A stretch of 64,000 nt of DNA from Actinoplanes sp. M2I2 (GCF_023544445.1 NZ_JALPVJ010000027.1:62001-126000), one strand, 5' to 3'; positions 51,976 through 61,199 are shown, counted from the first letter of the stretch. Numbers and translations are program-made. Notes: a model not told the origin generated them from the letters alone.

Positions 51976-54303
51976 ATGACCGAACCCGTGGGCACCGCCT
52001 CTCGGCGCACCGCCGTCCGGCGCGCGGGAAGCGGGCTCACGCCCCTGCTGATCGCGGCGACCGCCACTGCGGCGGTCGCCGTGTGGCTGCTGGTGCGTGA
52101 TCAGCAGGACGTGATGCTGGGCTACGTCGGTAGCCCGGTCGCCATGCTGGCCGCCGTGTGGTCGCTGCACCGGCTCGGCGCCACGGTGATGCTGCCCCGG
52201 GTGGTCCGCGCCTTCTGGCGCCAGCTGGCCCACGCCTCGATGATCCTGCTGGTCGGATCGGCCACAGCCCTGGCGCTGGCCAACAACAACGCCGGCATGT
52301 CCCTCTACGTCGCCGTGCCGCTGCTGACCGGCATGTTCTGGGCCATGGCGGCCTTCCTGCGGCTGCCGATGGGCGACCGTACGCCGCTCGGCTGGGCCCG
52401 GGTCGTGCTCGACGGCGCCACCGTGGCCGTCGCCGGCGGGCTGGTCTTCTACTACGTCGTGCTCAGCTTCGCGCCGCCCGGCACCGATCTGGTGACCCGC
52501 GCCGCGGCCGGCTCGGTCGGTGTCGCCGGCCTGCTCTGCCTGGTCGTGATCGGCAAGGCCGGGGCCAGCCCGGAGGGCCCGGTCGACCCGGTGTCCCTGC
52601 GCATCCTGGCCGTCGCCCCGCTCGTCGCGGTCGCCCTGGCCGTCCTGCTGATCGCCGGCAACGACTTCTTCCGCCTGCTGATCTCGGTGCTCGGCAGCCC
52701 GCTGGTCGCCCTGTCGTTCGCGGCCGGGGCCCACCGGCAGCGGCTGACCCTGGACGACCCGGCCGGGACGGCTCCCGTACGCCGTCGCCGGTCCGTCTAC
52801 GAGCTGCTGCCCTTCGCCGCCATCGTGGTGACCGCCGCGCTGGTCACCATCGTCTCGGCCCAGCAGATGAGCGGCCGGGAACGGGCCGTGATCGTCGGCG
52901 CCGTGCTGATCACCGCGCTGATGGTGACCCGCCAGCTGCTCGGCGTGCGCGACCACCGGCGCATGCTCACCGGGCTGCACGAGCAGCAGGTCGAGCTGGA
53001 ACGCCTGGCCCTGACCGACCCGCTGACCGGTCTGGCCAACCGGGCCCGGTTCACCAGCGCGCTCAACGAGCGCCTGACCGGGCACCACCCGGCCACCGTG
53101 CTACTCATCGACATCGACGACTTCAAGACGGTCAACGACACCATGGGCCCGGCCGTCGGCGATCAACTGCTCTACCAGGTCGCGCAGCGGCTGTCGCGCA
53201 CGCGGGCCGAGGTCGACCTGCCGGCCCGGCTCGGCGGCGACGAGTTCGCCGTGCTGCTCGACATCGAGGAGGAGGCGTCGGCCGAGGCGGCGGCCGACCG
53301 CCTCATCCAGGCCCTGGCCGAGCCGTTCAAGGTCGGCGAGCATCTGCTGCTGGCGCACGCCAGCGTCGGCGTCGCGATCGCCGGCTCCGGGGACACCGCC
53401 GACGAGGTGCTGCGCAACGCCGACATCGCCATGTACGCGGCCAAGGAGGGCGGCAAGGCGGCCTGGATCCGCTTCGAGCCGCGCATGCGCCAGGACGTCG
53501 TCAACCACGCCCGCCTGGGCAGCGAGCTGCACAACGCGATCATCCGGCACGAGCTGTTCCTGCTCTACCAGCCGGTCTTCGACATCGTCACCGGCCGCCT
53601 GCACGGCGCCGAGGCGCTGGTGCGCTGGAAGCACCCGACGCGCGGGTTCGTCTCGCCCGGCGACTTCATCCCGGTCGCCGAGCGGTCCGGGCTGATCGTG
53701 CCGCTCGGCTCCTGGGTGCTGCGCGAGGCCTGCGAGCAACTGGCCCGCTGGCAGGCCGAGCACGGTGAGGGCGCGATCCGGGCCATCAACGTCAACGTGG
53801 CCGTGCGCCAGCTGCGCGAGTCGGGTTTCGTCGACGAGGTGGCCGCGGTGCTCAGCGAGACCGGTCTGCTGCCGGGCAACCTGGTGCTGGAGGTGACCGA
53901 GTCGTCGGTCGCGGACGGCCGTCAGGTGCGCGAGACCCTGCACGCGCTGCACGAGATGGGCGTACGCCTGGCCCTGGACGACTTCGGCACCGGCCAGTCG
54001 TCGCTGAGCCTGCTGCGCGCGTTCCCGGTCGACGTCCTCAAGCTCGACAAGTCGTTCGTCGACGGCATCGCCGACGGCGAGGACCGAGGCCGCCTGGCCG
54101 TGGCCGCCGCGGTCGCCCAGCTGGCCGAGTATCTGCAACTCAGCGCCGTCGCCGAGGGCATCGAGACCGAGGTCCAGCTCGAGCGCCTGCGCGAGATGGG
54201 CTACCGCCTGGGCCAGGGCTTCTTCATGTCCAAGCCGCTACCCGCCGACGAGGCCGGCGCGCTGATGACAAGCGAGCCGGCCCCGGTCGTGCCCGTCTAC
54301 TAG
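51976..54303 (+). CDS. Membrane GGDEF-EAL protein (c-di-GMP turnover)
   Basis: A 775-residue protein. Roughly nine membrane helices fill residues 20-325. A GGDEF domain follows, with an intact signature at 420-424 (ARLGGDEFAVL), and then an EAL domain with E546-A-L (GAEALVRW), VTESSVADG, ALDDFGTGQSSLSLL, LKLDKSFV and AEGIETEVQLE. Both active sites look complete, so it could make and degrade c-di-GMP. The inhibitory site before GGDEF reads AEVD instead of RxxD, so product inhibition is probably absent. The hydrophobic input domain resembles the multi-helix sensors of other actinobacterial GGDEF-EAL proteins. It ends in CTAG shared with the convergent gnd stop. Confidence 0.94.
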   Translation: MTEPVGTASRRTAVRRAGSGLTPLLIAATATAAVAVWLLVRDQQDVMLGYVGSPVAMLAAVWSLHRLGATVMLPRVVRAFWRQLAHASMILLVGSATALALANNNAGMSLYVAVPLLTGMFWAMAAFLRLPMGDRTPLGWARVVLDGATVAVAGGLVFYYVVLSFAPPGTDLVTRAAAGSVGVAGLLCLVVIGKAGASPEGPVDPVSLRILAVAPLVAVALAVLLIAGNDFFRLLISVLGSPLVALSFAAGAHRQRLTLDDPAGTAPVRRRRSVYELLPFAAIVVTAALVTIVSAQQMSGRERAVIVGAVLITALMVTRQLLGVRDHRRMLTGLHEQQVELERLALTDPLTGLANRARFTSALNERLTGHHPATVLLIDIDDFKTVNDTMGPAVGDQLLYQVAQRLSRTRAEVDLPARLGGDEFAVLLDIEEEASAEAAADRLIQALAEPFKVGEHLLLAHASVGVAIAGSGDTADEVLRNADIAMYAAKEGGKAAWIRFEPRMRQDVVNHARLGSELHNAIIRHELFLLYQPVFDIVTGRLHGAEALVRWKHPTRGFVSPGDFIPVAERSGLIVPLGSWVLREACEQLARWQAEHGEGAIRAINVNVAVRQLRESGFVDEVAAVLSETGLLPGNLVLEVTESSVADGRQVRETLHALHEMGVRLALDDFGTGQSSLSLLRAFPVDVLKLDKSFVDGIADGEDRGRLAVAAAVAQLAEYLQLSAVAEGIETEVQLERLREMGYRLGQGFFMSKPLPADEAGALMTSEPAPVVPVY

Positions 54304-55739
54304 GCGTCGATTTCCTTGCGGTCTTCGGTGGCCCAGAGGGTGTGGAACGAGCCCTCCTTGTCGACGCGGTGGTACGTGTGCGCGCCGAAGAAGTCGCGCT
54401 GACCCTGGATCAGGGCGGCCGGCAGGCGCTCGGCGCGCAGGCCGTCGTAGTAGGCCAGCGCCGACGCGAAGCCCGGGGCCGGGATGCCGTGCTGGGCCGC
54501 GGTGACGACCACGCGCCGCCACGCGTCCTGGGCGCCGCTGACGGCGTCCAGGAAGTACTCGTCGACGAGCAGGGTGGTCAGCTCGGGCGACTTGTCGTAC
54601 GCCTGCTTGATGAAGTCCAGGAACTTGGCCCGGATGATGCAGCCGGCCCGCCAGATCTTCGCCATCGCGCCCGGGTCGATCTCCCAGCCGTACTCCTTGC
54701 TGGCCGCCTGGATCTGCTGGAAGCCCTGCGCGTACGCGACGATCTTGGAGGCGAACAGCGCCTGCTCGACGTCGGCCTGCAGGTCGCCGCCGTGGGCGCC
54801 GGCCGTGGCCTTGGGGCCCGGCAGACCCGACTCGGCGGCGGCGGCGCGCACGTCGGCGCCACCGGACAGCGCGCGGGCGAACACCGACTCGGCGATGCCG
54901 CTGACCGGAACGCCCAGGTCGAGGGCGGCCTGCACGGTCCAGCGGCCGGTGCCCTTCTGCTCGGCCTGGTCGAGCACGATGTCGACGAACGGCTTGCCCG
55001 TCTCGGCGTCGGTCTGCTTGAGCACCTCGGCCGTGATCTCGATCAGGTACGACCCCAGGCGCCCCTCGTTCCAGCCGCGGAACACGTCCGCGATCTCGGA
55101 CGGCGAGTGCCCGCCGACCTGACGCAGCAGGTCGTACGCCTCGGCGATGAGCTGCATGTCCGCGTACTCGATGCCGTTGTGCACCATCTTGACGAAGTGC
55201 CCGGCGCCGTCCGGCCCGACGTGCACGCAGCACGGCTCGCCGTCGACCTTGGCCGAGATGTCCTCGAGCAGCGGTCCCAGCGCCTGGTACGACTCGACCG
55301 ACCCGCCGGGCATGATGCTCGGGCCGTGCAGCGCGCCCTCCTCGCCACCCGAGACGCCGGTGCCCACGAAGTGCAGGCCACGCTCCTTGAGGGCGGCCTC
55401 CCGCCTGCGGGTGTCCAGGTAGTGCGCGTTGCCCGCGTCGATGAGCATGTCGCCCTCCTCGAGGAGCGGGGCGAACTCCTCGATCACGGCGTCGGTCGGG
55501 CCGCCGGCCTTGACCATGATGACCACGCGCCGCGGGCGCTCGAGGCTGGCCACGAAGTCCTCGGCCGACTCCGACGGGATGAACGTGCCCTCGTCCCCGA
55601 ATTCCTCGACCAGCTCCTTGGTGCGGCTGTAGGAGCGGTTGTGCACGGCCACGGTGTGCCCGTGCCGGGCGAAGTTGCGAGCCAGGTTCCGTCCCATCAC
55701 GGCGAGGCCCGTGACCCCGATCTGTGCCTTCTCCGACAT
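54300..55739 (-). CDS. gnd: NADP-dependent 6-phosphogluconate dehydrogenase
   Basis: A 479-residue enzyme of the oxidative pentose phosphate pathway. Motifs are the NADP fold IGVTGLAVMGRNLARNFARHG, VIMVKAGGPTD, VSGGEEGALHGPSIMPGG, the catalytic Lys in GHFVKMVHNGIEY and the C-terminal GQRDFFGAHTYHR. The first Gly-rich loop reads GVTGLAVMG rather than GLAVMG alone, as in other actinobacterial copies. ATG 55739 is clear. Confidence 0.96.
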   Translation of the reverse strand: MSEKAQIGVTGLAVMGRNLARNFARHGHTVAVHNRSYSRTKELVEEFGDEGTFIPSESAEDFVASLERPRRVVIMVKAGGPTDAVIEEFAPLLEEGDMLIDAGNAHYLDTRRREAALKERGLHFVGTGVSGGEEGALHGPSIMPGGSVESYQALGPLLEDISAKVDGEPCCVHVGPDGAGHFVKMVHNGIEYADMQLIAEAYDLLRQVGGHSPSEIADVFRGWNEGRLGSYLIEITAEVLKQTDAETGKPFVDIVLDQAEQKGTGRWTVQAALDLGVPVSGIAESVFARALSGGADVRAAAAESGLPGPKATAGAHGGDLQADVEQALFASKIVAYAQGFQQIQAASKEYGWEIDPGAMAKIWRAGCIIRAKFLDFIKQAYDKSPELTTLLVDEYFLDAVSGAQDAWRRVVVTAAQHGIPAPGFASALAYYDGLRAERLPAALIQGQRDFFGAHTYHRVDKEGSFHTLWATEDRKEIDA

Positions 55740-55891
55740 GTTTGACACCTTCCCTAGCAGCGAGCTACGCCGCCTATTCTTACGGTTCGGCGGCGAACAA
55801 GGTTCATACCTGTCCACGAGGTGAGCACGACGACGTTTTCGGCCGGTGTGCCAGGCGGTGACCTAAGATCGCACGACGGTAGGGTGGGCGC

Positions 55892-55912
55892 ATGCTGAGC
55901 CTGCCGACATGA
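55892..55912 (+). promoter_or_regulatory. Leader micro-ORF (MLSLPT) overlapping the MazF-like start
   Basis: ATG 55892 opens a six-codon frame whose TGA overlaps the toxin ATG (ATGA at 55909-55912). AGGGTGGG lies upstream of it, while the toxin ATG has no separate RBS. Translation of the micro-ORF may therefore set toxin translation by re-initiation. A TAAGAT -10-like box is at 55864-55869. Confidence 0.45.
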
Positions 55913-56223
55913 GGCGCGGCGAGATCTGGACCATCGGCAGCCGCACCGATCTGCGCTACCGGGTCCTCGTGCTCTCGGGCGATTCCTACAACGAGCGGAC
56001 CAACGCCTCGCCGTTCTGCGCGCCGATCGTGCGCCAGCGCGGCGCGACCGAGCTCCCGCCGTACGCGGTTCCGCTGACCGAGCAGGACCCGATCACCGGC
56101 GTCGTGGTGATCAACCGGATGCGCCGCCTCCCGGCCGAGGTCGGTGCGGAGCGCATCGGCATGGTCACCGGCGCCAGCATGGCCCGCCTGACCGAGGCGA
56201 TGCGCGTCCTCTTCGAGCTCTGA
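55909..56223 (+). CDS. MazF/PemK-like endoribonuclease, orphan
   Basis: A 104-residue protein with the PemK/MazF fold signature: RRGEIWTIG at the start, YRVLVLSGDSYN, the strand with FCAPIVRQRG, and VVVINRMRRLPAE. Such toxins cleave mRNA and are usually paired with an upstream antitoxin of 70-90 residues. Here only a six-codon frame lies upstream, so it is an orphan or is paired elsewhere. It is divergent from gnd. Confidence 0.8.
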   Translation: MRRGEIWTIGSRTDLRYRVLVLSGDSYNERTNASPFCAPIVRQRGATELPPYAVPLTEQDPITGVVVINRMRRLPAEVGAERIGMVTGASMARLTEAMRVLFEL

Positions 56224-56396
56224 GCGCCGGACCGGTCCGGTCAACCCTCGACCCACTCCATCGGGTCACCCCCGGTCGGGTGACCGGTGCGACGTCACGC
56301 CGCAGGTAGCGACCGGTCGGGATGAACGGCCGATGACGATCCCCCCTCCGCTGGCGTATTCAGGTAACCGACAACGGAGCCGGAGGAGGATCGCGC

Positions 56397-57845
56397 GTGG
56401 CACAGGCGTACGCGGCGGCGGTGGAGAGCCTCCGCCCGAGGCCGCCGGCCGAGGCCGGGGAGACGGGCCGCCTCACCATCGAGCGCGCGGTCGGGCTGCT
56501 GGCCGGCCGGGCCCGCTGCCGCCTGGCCGACGCGTACCGGCACCTGCTGCGGATGGCCGCCGAGGAGGACCGCAGCCTGCTCGAGGTGGCGTCCGGCGTC
56601 ATCCGGATGCTGGACGTGGCCGACGGCGACACCACCATCGACGTCCCGGGCGGGCTGGCCGACCGGCTGGCCGGCACCGAGCGCCTGGGCAACCTCGGCT
56701 GGGGCGAGTGGGACCTGGTCAGCGGCGAGATCTACTGGTCCGACCAGCTCTACCGGATCTACGACCGGGATCCCCGGCTCGGCCCCCTCGTGCCGGGCGC
56801 CGACCCGGACGCGCTGGACGAGGACGAGCCGCTGCGGCTGGCCGCCCGGGCACAGCTCGAGCGGGGCGGCCGGGTCGACATGGTGACCCGCGTGCGCGTC
56901 AACGGGCGGGTCAAGCACCTGCGTACGGTGGCCGACGCGACCCGGGACGCCGACGGCCGGCCGCTGCGGGTCTACGGCATCGTGCAGGACATCACCGCGC
57001 AGGAGACCGGGGCCAAGCGGCTCGCCGAGGTCGAACGCCAGCTCGTCGAGCAGCGCCGCAGCCTGGCCGCCGAGCACGAGCTGGCCGGCCGCCTGCAGCG
57101 CATCATCCTGCCGCTGCCCGACGGCCCGATCGTGCTGCCCGGCCTCAAGGTGGCGCTGCGCTACCTGCCGGCCGGTCAGGAGAGCCTGGTCGGCGGCGAC
57201 TGGTATCACGCGGCCGAGCTGCGTGACGGCTCGGTGCTGCTGGCCGTGGGCGACGTGGCCGGGCACGGCACCCAGGCGGCCACGACCATGGCCCAGCTGC
57301 GGCACGCCCTGCGCGCGCTGGCCGTCACCACGAGCTGTCCGGCCGAGCTGCTCGGCCATCTGAACACGCTGGCCTGCGAGCTGGCCCGGGAGACGCCCGA
57401 GCTTGCCTCGACCGCCGTGGTCGCCCGGTTCGACCCGGCCCGCAACGAGATCGTCTGGGCCCAGGCCGGGCACCCGCCGCCGCTGCTGAGCCGCGGCGGT
57501 CGGACGGCGCCGCTCGAGCGTCCGGCGGGTCCCATGCTGGGCGTCGTCGACGACGCCACGTACGCCACCGCCCGGCTCGACTTCCACGTGGGCGACGTGC
57601 TGCTGCTCTACACCGACGGGCTGGTCGAGCACCGCCGGCGGGGGCCGGACGACGGCCTGGCCTCGGTGATCGCCACGGTCGACGAGGCCGTGCGGGCGTC
57701 GCCCGGTCAACCGCTGGCCCAGCTGCTGGCCCGGTTGCGCCAGACCAACCCGGACGACGACACCTGCATCCTGGCCGCCCGTCCCGTTACCGGAGAAACG
57801 CGGGATCTGCGCCGATATCTGGCATCTGCGACGCCGCGCGCCTGA
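56397..57845 (+). CDS. ANTAR-PAS-PP2C (SpoIIE/RsbU-type) phosphatase
   Basis: A 482-residue regulator. Residues 22-72 match the ANTAR RNA-binding fold (TIERAVGLLAGRARCRL, DAYRHLLRMAAEEDRSLLEV). A PAS domain covers about 95-210 (LGWGEWDLVSGEIYWSDQLY, VYGIVQDITAQE). The PP2C phosphatase domain runs from 230 with GGDWYHA, VGDVAGHGTQAAT, WAQAGHPPPLL, LLLYTDGLVEHR and the closing DDDTCILA. Asp ligands for two metals are present. It should dephosphorylate STAS antagonists. The GTG at 56397 has CGGAGGAGG upstream. An RNA-binding module at the N-terminus of such a phosphatase is unusual. Confidence 0.88.
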   Translation: MAQAYAAAVESLRPRPPAEAGETGRLTIERAVGLLAGRARCRLADAYRHLLRMAAEEDRSLLEVASGVIRMLDVADGDTTIDVPGGLADRLAGTERLGNLGWGEWDLVSGEIYWSDQLYRIYDRDPRLGPLVPGADPDALDEDEPLRLAARAQLERGGRVDMVTRVRVNGRVKHLRTVADATRDADGRPLRVYGIVQDITAQETGAKRLAEVERQLVEQRRSLAAEHELAGRLQRIILPLPDGPIVLPGLKVALRYLPAGQESLVGGDWYHAAELRDGSVLLAVGDVAGHGTQAATTMAQLRHALRALAVTTSCPAELLGHLNTLACELARETPELASTAVVARFDPARNEIVWAQAGHPPPLLSRGGRTAPLERPAGPMLGVVDDATYATARLDFHVGDVLLLYTDGLVEHRRRGPDDGLASVIATVDEAVRASPGQPLAQLLARLRQTNPDDDTCILAARPVTGETRDLRRYLASATPRA

Positions 57846-57856
57846 TCCGGGGGATC

Positions 57857-59749
57857 ATGGCGGCCGTGGGGGGTCGCACGTACGGTGTCCTGTCGCCCTT
57901 CGTCGGGGGCGACTACTACGGGACCATCATCGCGGGGGCGAACCGGGCGGCTGTGTCCGGCGGCGACCGGGTGCTCGCGCTGCAGGCCCTCGACCCCGGC
58001 TCCTACACCGCCGACCGCAGCGGGTTGCCCGACTACCGGCGCCCGGTGTCGTGGGGCCGGGTCGCCGGCCTGATCGTGCTGACCGGCGCGGTGCACCCGT
58101 CGTACGTCGAAGGGGCCCTCGCCGCCGGCCTGCCGGTGGTGACGGTCGGCCACAGCGTCGCGGGCTGCTCATCGGTCTTCGCCGACAACAGCTCCGGCGT
58201 CCGCTCCGCCGTCGGCCACCTGGTCGGCCACGGCCACGAGCGGATCGCCTTCGCCGGCCACCTCGCCCACCAGGACATCCGGGAGCGGTACGAGAGCTAC
58301 GGCAGCGCCCTGGCCGGCCACGGCCTGACGGCGCCGCCGGATCTGGTGTTCGACGCCGGGGACAACCACGAGAGCGGCGGCGAGGCGGTGGCCGACCGGC
58401 TGGCCGCCGCCGGGATGCCGGCCACGGCCGTCGTCTGCGGGACCGACCGCAACGCGATCGGCCTGATCCGCCGGCTGGCCGAAGCCGGCCGGACGGTTCC
58501 GGCGGACCTCGCGGTGATCGGCTTCGACGACATCGCCGACGCGATGTACATGCGGCCCAGCTTGTCGACCGTGCGTCAGGCGTCGGACGACATCGGCGCG
58601 GTCGCGGTCGCCCTGCTGTCCGAGCTGGCCGGCGTCGAGGGCGCGGCCCCGGTCGTCCGGCGGGTGCCGACCGGGCTCGTGACCCGCGACTCCTGCGGGT
58701 GCCCGCCGACCGGCCTGCCGGTCACCGAGGACCTCACCCGCTACCTGTTCGGTCAGGTCTGCAAGCTGCAGGCCACGCTGGACGTCCAGCACCTGCTCGG
58801 CGTCGAGCTGCTCGGCGCGCACGACCACGACCCGCGCGAGCTGGGCTGGCTGAAACGGACCACGGCGTTCGCCGGCTGCCTCGGCCTGTGGCGCGACGAC
58901 GCCGTGCCGGCGCTCGACACCGAGCTGCGCGTCGAGGGGGAGTACCCGGCCGGCCACGACGTCGTCGGCGCCACGATGCCGGTGAGCGAGTTCCCGCCGC
59001 CACGACTGTTCGAGCTGGCCGACGGCGCGGCCGGTGAGGCCGTCTTCGTCGTGCCCATCCGCAGCGCGATCCGGGACTGGGGCGTGCTCGCCGCCGTGGG
59101 CCAGATCCAGGAGGCCACCCCGCCGGGCAGCGAGATGATGAACCATTCGGGCGCTCTGCTGGCCGCGTCGCTCGACCGCGGGGCGATGGTGGCCGCGCTG
59201 CGCGAGCAGGAGCAGCGGCTGCGCGACGCCGCCCTGCACGACCCGCTCACCGGCCTGCCCAACCGGGTGCTGCTGGCCGACCGGCTGCGGCAGGCCGGGC
59301 TGCGCGCCGCGCGGCAGGCCGGGCACCGCTTCGCCGTGCTGCTGCTCGACCTCAACGGCTTCAAGGCGGTGAACGACTCGCTGGGCCACGCGGCCGGGGA
59401 CGTGCTGCTCGTCGAGGTGGCGCGGCGGCTGACCGGGCTGCTGCGCGAGTCGGACACGGTGGCCCGGCTCGGCGGTGACGAGTTCGTGGTGCTGCTCGAC
59501 GGGCTCCCGGCCGACGGCGCCGAGACGCTGGTGCGGGACACCATCGCGGCCCGGCTGACCGAGCCCTACCTGATCGACGGGGGCCGGGTCTCGGTCGGCG
59601 TGAGCATCGGCGTAGCCCTCAGTGGCGAGGACGGCGCCGGACCGGACGACCTGCTGCGCCGGGCCGACGCGGCGATGTATCAGGCCAAGCAGGAAGCCAG
59701 GGTCAGGGCAGGCTCCAGTTCTGGGCCGAGTCACCCGAGCACGAGGTGA
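57857..59749 (+). CDS. LacI-type periplasmic-binding sensor fused to GGDEF (diguanylate cyclase)
   Basis: A 630-residue protein. Residues 5-290 resemble the sugar-binding domain of LacI/GalR repressors without their DNA-binding head (YGVLSPFVGGDYYGTIIAGA, VSWGRVAGLIVLTG, DLAVIGFDDIADAM). A middle region to about 450 contains VFVVPIRSAIRDWGVLAAVG, similar to GAF-style sensors. The GGDEF domain is complete (LHDPLTGLPNRVLL, ARLGGDEFVVLL) with an RESD inhibitory site. It has no signal peptide or membrane segment, so it probably senses an intracellular sugar and makes c-di-GMP. ATG 57857 is 11 bases after the phosphatase stop, so the pair is likely cotranscribed. Its last 47 bp overlap the convergent lectin gene. 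Confidence 0.88.
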   Translation: MAAVGGRTYGVLSPFVGGDYYGTIIAGANRAAVSGGDRVLALQALDPGSYTADRSGLPDYRRPVSWGRVAGLIVLTGAVHPSYVEGALAAGLPVVTVGHSVAGCSSVFADNSSGVRSAVGHLVGHGHERIAFAGHLAHQDIRERYESYGSALAGHGLTAPPDLVFDAGDNHESGGEAVADRLAAAGMPATAVVCGTDRNAIGLIRRLAEAGRTVPADLAVIGFDDIADAMYMRPSLSTVRQASDDIGAVAVALLSELAGVEGAAPVVRRVPTGLVTRDSCGCPPTGLPVTEDLTRYLFGQVCKLQATLDVQHLLGVELLGAHDHDPRELGWLKRTTAFAGCLGLWRDDAVPALDTELRVEGEYPAGHDVVGATMPVSEFPPPRLFELADGAAGEAVFVVPIRSAIRDWGVLAAVGQIQEATPPGSEMMNHSGALLAASLDRGAMVAALREQEQRLRDAALHDPLTGLPNRVLLADRLRQAGLRAARQAGHRFAVLLLDLNGFKAVNDSLGHAAGDVLLVEVARRLTGLLRESDTVARLGGDEFVVLLDGLPADGAETLVRDTIAARLTEPYLIDGGRVSVGVSIGVALSGEDGAGPDDLLRRADAAMYQAKQEARVRAGSSSGPSHPSTR

Positions 59750-60647
59750 CCGTGGTCGTGCCGCCCACCCGTCCGGGGTCGGTCAGGCAGCCGCCGCCGG
59801 ACGAGTTGACCAGGGTGCCGCCCGGTCCGGAGCGCCACTGACCGGCGTCGTCGTCGCCGCACGCGCCGATCCGCACGGTGCCGTCGCCGGTCGACCGGGC
59901 GCACTTGCTGCCGACCTTCAGCGTGCCGTCGGTGGCCAGGGTGAAGGTCTGCGCGGACACCGACAGGCACGAGTTCACCTGCACCGGGGCGCCGTTGCCG
60001 CCGAGCAGCCCGCCGCGGGCCAGGCAGCGGCCACTGGCCGCGGTGATCTTCCCGGTGCGGTCGGACGCCGGCGGGGCGAGCGTGGGGTCGGTGGTCGGCA
60101 CGGCGCTCGTCGCGGTCGGCGTCGCCGTCGGCGCCGGCCCGGGCGCGACGGGCACCGATCCGCTCGGTGCGACGGGCACGAGCGGCTGCAGGGACGCCCC
60201 GGCCGAGGCCGGAACGGAGACCGAGGCGCTGGGGGAGACGCTCGCCGACCCGCTCGCCGACGTCGTCCCGGACGGCGCCGCGCTGCGGATCTGGTCGAGG
60301 GGCGCCTGTCCCGGGGCGGCCGGCAGCGCGACGCCGGGCTGGGGCAGTTCGGGGTCGGCGGCCGGGCCGAAGATCAGGTAGCCGACGACGCCGAGGGCGA
60401 CCAGGACCCCGCCGGCGAAGATGCCGGCCCGGGCCAGCGGGTGCAGGGTCAGCCGCGGCTTCTTCGGCGCGGGCGGCGGCTGGTCCTCGACGGCCGGGTG
60501 CGCGAGGGTGTCGTCCTCCTCGACCGGCAGCGGAGCGGTCTCCGGCCAGGTCTCGGGTTCCTCGTCGGGAGCCCGTTCGGCCTCGGCGACGGCCCTCACG
60601 TACGGCCGCACCAGCACGGGGTCCTCGCGCTTCTCGTCGTCCGCCAT
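59703..60647 (-). CDS. Membrane-anchored ricin-type beta-trefoil lectin protein
   Basis: A 314-residue protein. An acidic cytosolic N-terminus of about 75 residues precedes one membrane helix (AGIFAGGVLVALGVVGYLIF). A long Pro/Ser/Ala/Thr stalk and a C-terminal ricin B-type domain follow (GKITAASGRCLARGGLLGG, VQVNSCLSVSAQTFTL, CARSTGDGTVRIGACGDD, QNWSLP). It should bind carbohydrate at the cell surface. ATG 60647 follows GGGAG. The stop lies inside the convergent GGDEF gene. Confidence 0.87.
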   Translation of the reverse strand: MADDEKREDPVLVRPYVRAVAEAERAPDEEPETWPETAPLPVEEDDTLAHPAVEDQPPPAPKKPRLTLHPLARAGIFAGGVLVALGVVGYLIFGPAADPELPQPGVALPAAPGQAPLDQIRSAAPSGTTSASGSASVSPSASVSVPASAGASLQPLVPVAPSGSVPVAPGPAPTATPTATSAVPTTDPTLAPPASDRTGKITAASGRCLARGGLLGGNGAPVQVNSCLSVSAQTFTLATDGTLKVGSKCARSTGDGTVRIGACGDDDAGQWRSGPGGTLVNSSGGGCLTDPGRVGGTTTVTSCSGDSAQNWSLP

Positions 60648-60801
60648 GGCTCTCCCAGCACGATCGCGGTCCACGGTGGACCGGTAGGAGAACATACGCC
60701 ATATCCGTTCGTATCGATCACCCGATACCGGACTATTACCGTACGCATTGGTCTGACCATGTGACCGTTAACCGGTTGCCCGCCGGGAGAAGATGATCGT
60801 C

Positions 60802-61199
60802 ATGGATCGTCCCGAGGTCTCCTGTGTCTTCGTCTGCACGACGGCGGCGGAAAGCTCCTGCTCGCGCGTCGTTCCGCCCGGGCCCGCGACGAGCCGGGCG
60901 CCTGGGACTGCGGCGCCGGCGCGCTCGAGTTCGGCGAGACCTTCGAGGCGGCGGTCACCCGCGAGGTCACCGAGGAGTACGCGACCCCGCCGCTCGCCAT
61001 CGACCTGCTCGGCGTCCGCAACGTTCTGCGTCCCGGCACGCACTGGGTCGCGGTCGTCTTCGCCGTACGCCTCGACCCGGCCGCAGCCCGCCTCGGCGAG
61101 CCGCACAAGTTCGACGAGCTCGGCTGGTTCCCGCTCGACGCCCTGCCCGGGCCCCGGCATTCGCAGCTGGCGGCGACGCTGGAGCTGTTCACCGCCTGA
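60802..61199 (+). pseudogene. NUDIX hydrolase gene with a single-base frameshift
   Basis: ATG 60802 opens MDRPEVSCVFV in one frame. From about 60834 a different frame carries HDGGGKLLLARRSARARDE, then the NUDIX box as GALEFGETFEAAVTREVTEE with Tyr in place of the final Gly, and ends at TGA 61197-61199. The two join if one C is restored in GTCTGCAC (near 60834). The rest is well preserved, so the shift is recent or a sequencing error. The box residues imply Mg-dependent cleavage of a nucleoside diphosphate-linked substrate if the frame is real. Confidence 0.78.

Noticed and set aside
54300..54303. Shared CTAG of convergent stop codons (also at 10585-10588)
   Set aside because: A striking coincidence but expected in compact genomes. 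No functional claim is supported.
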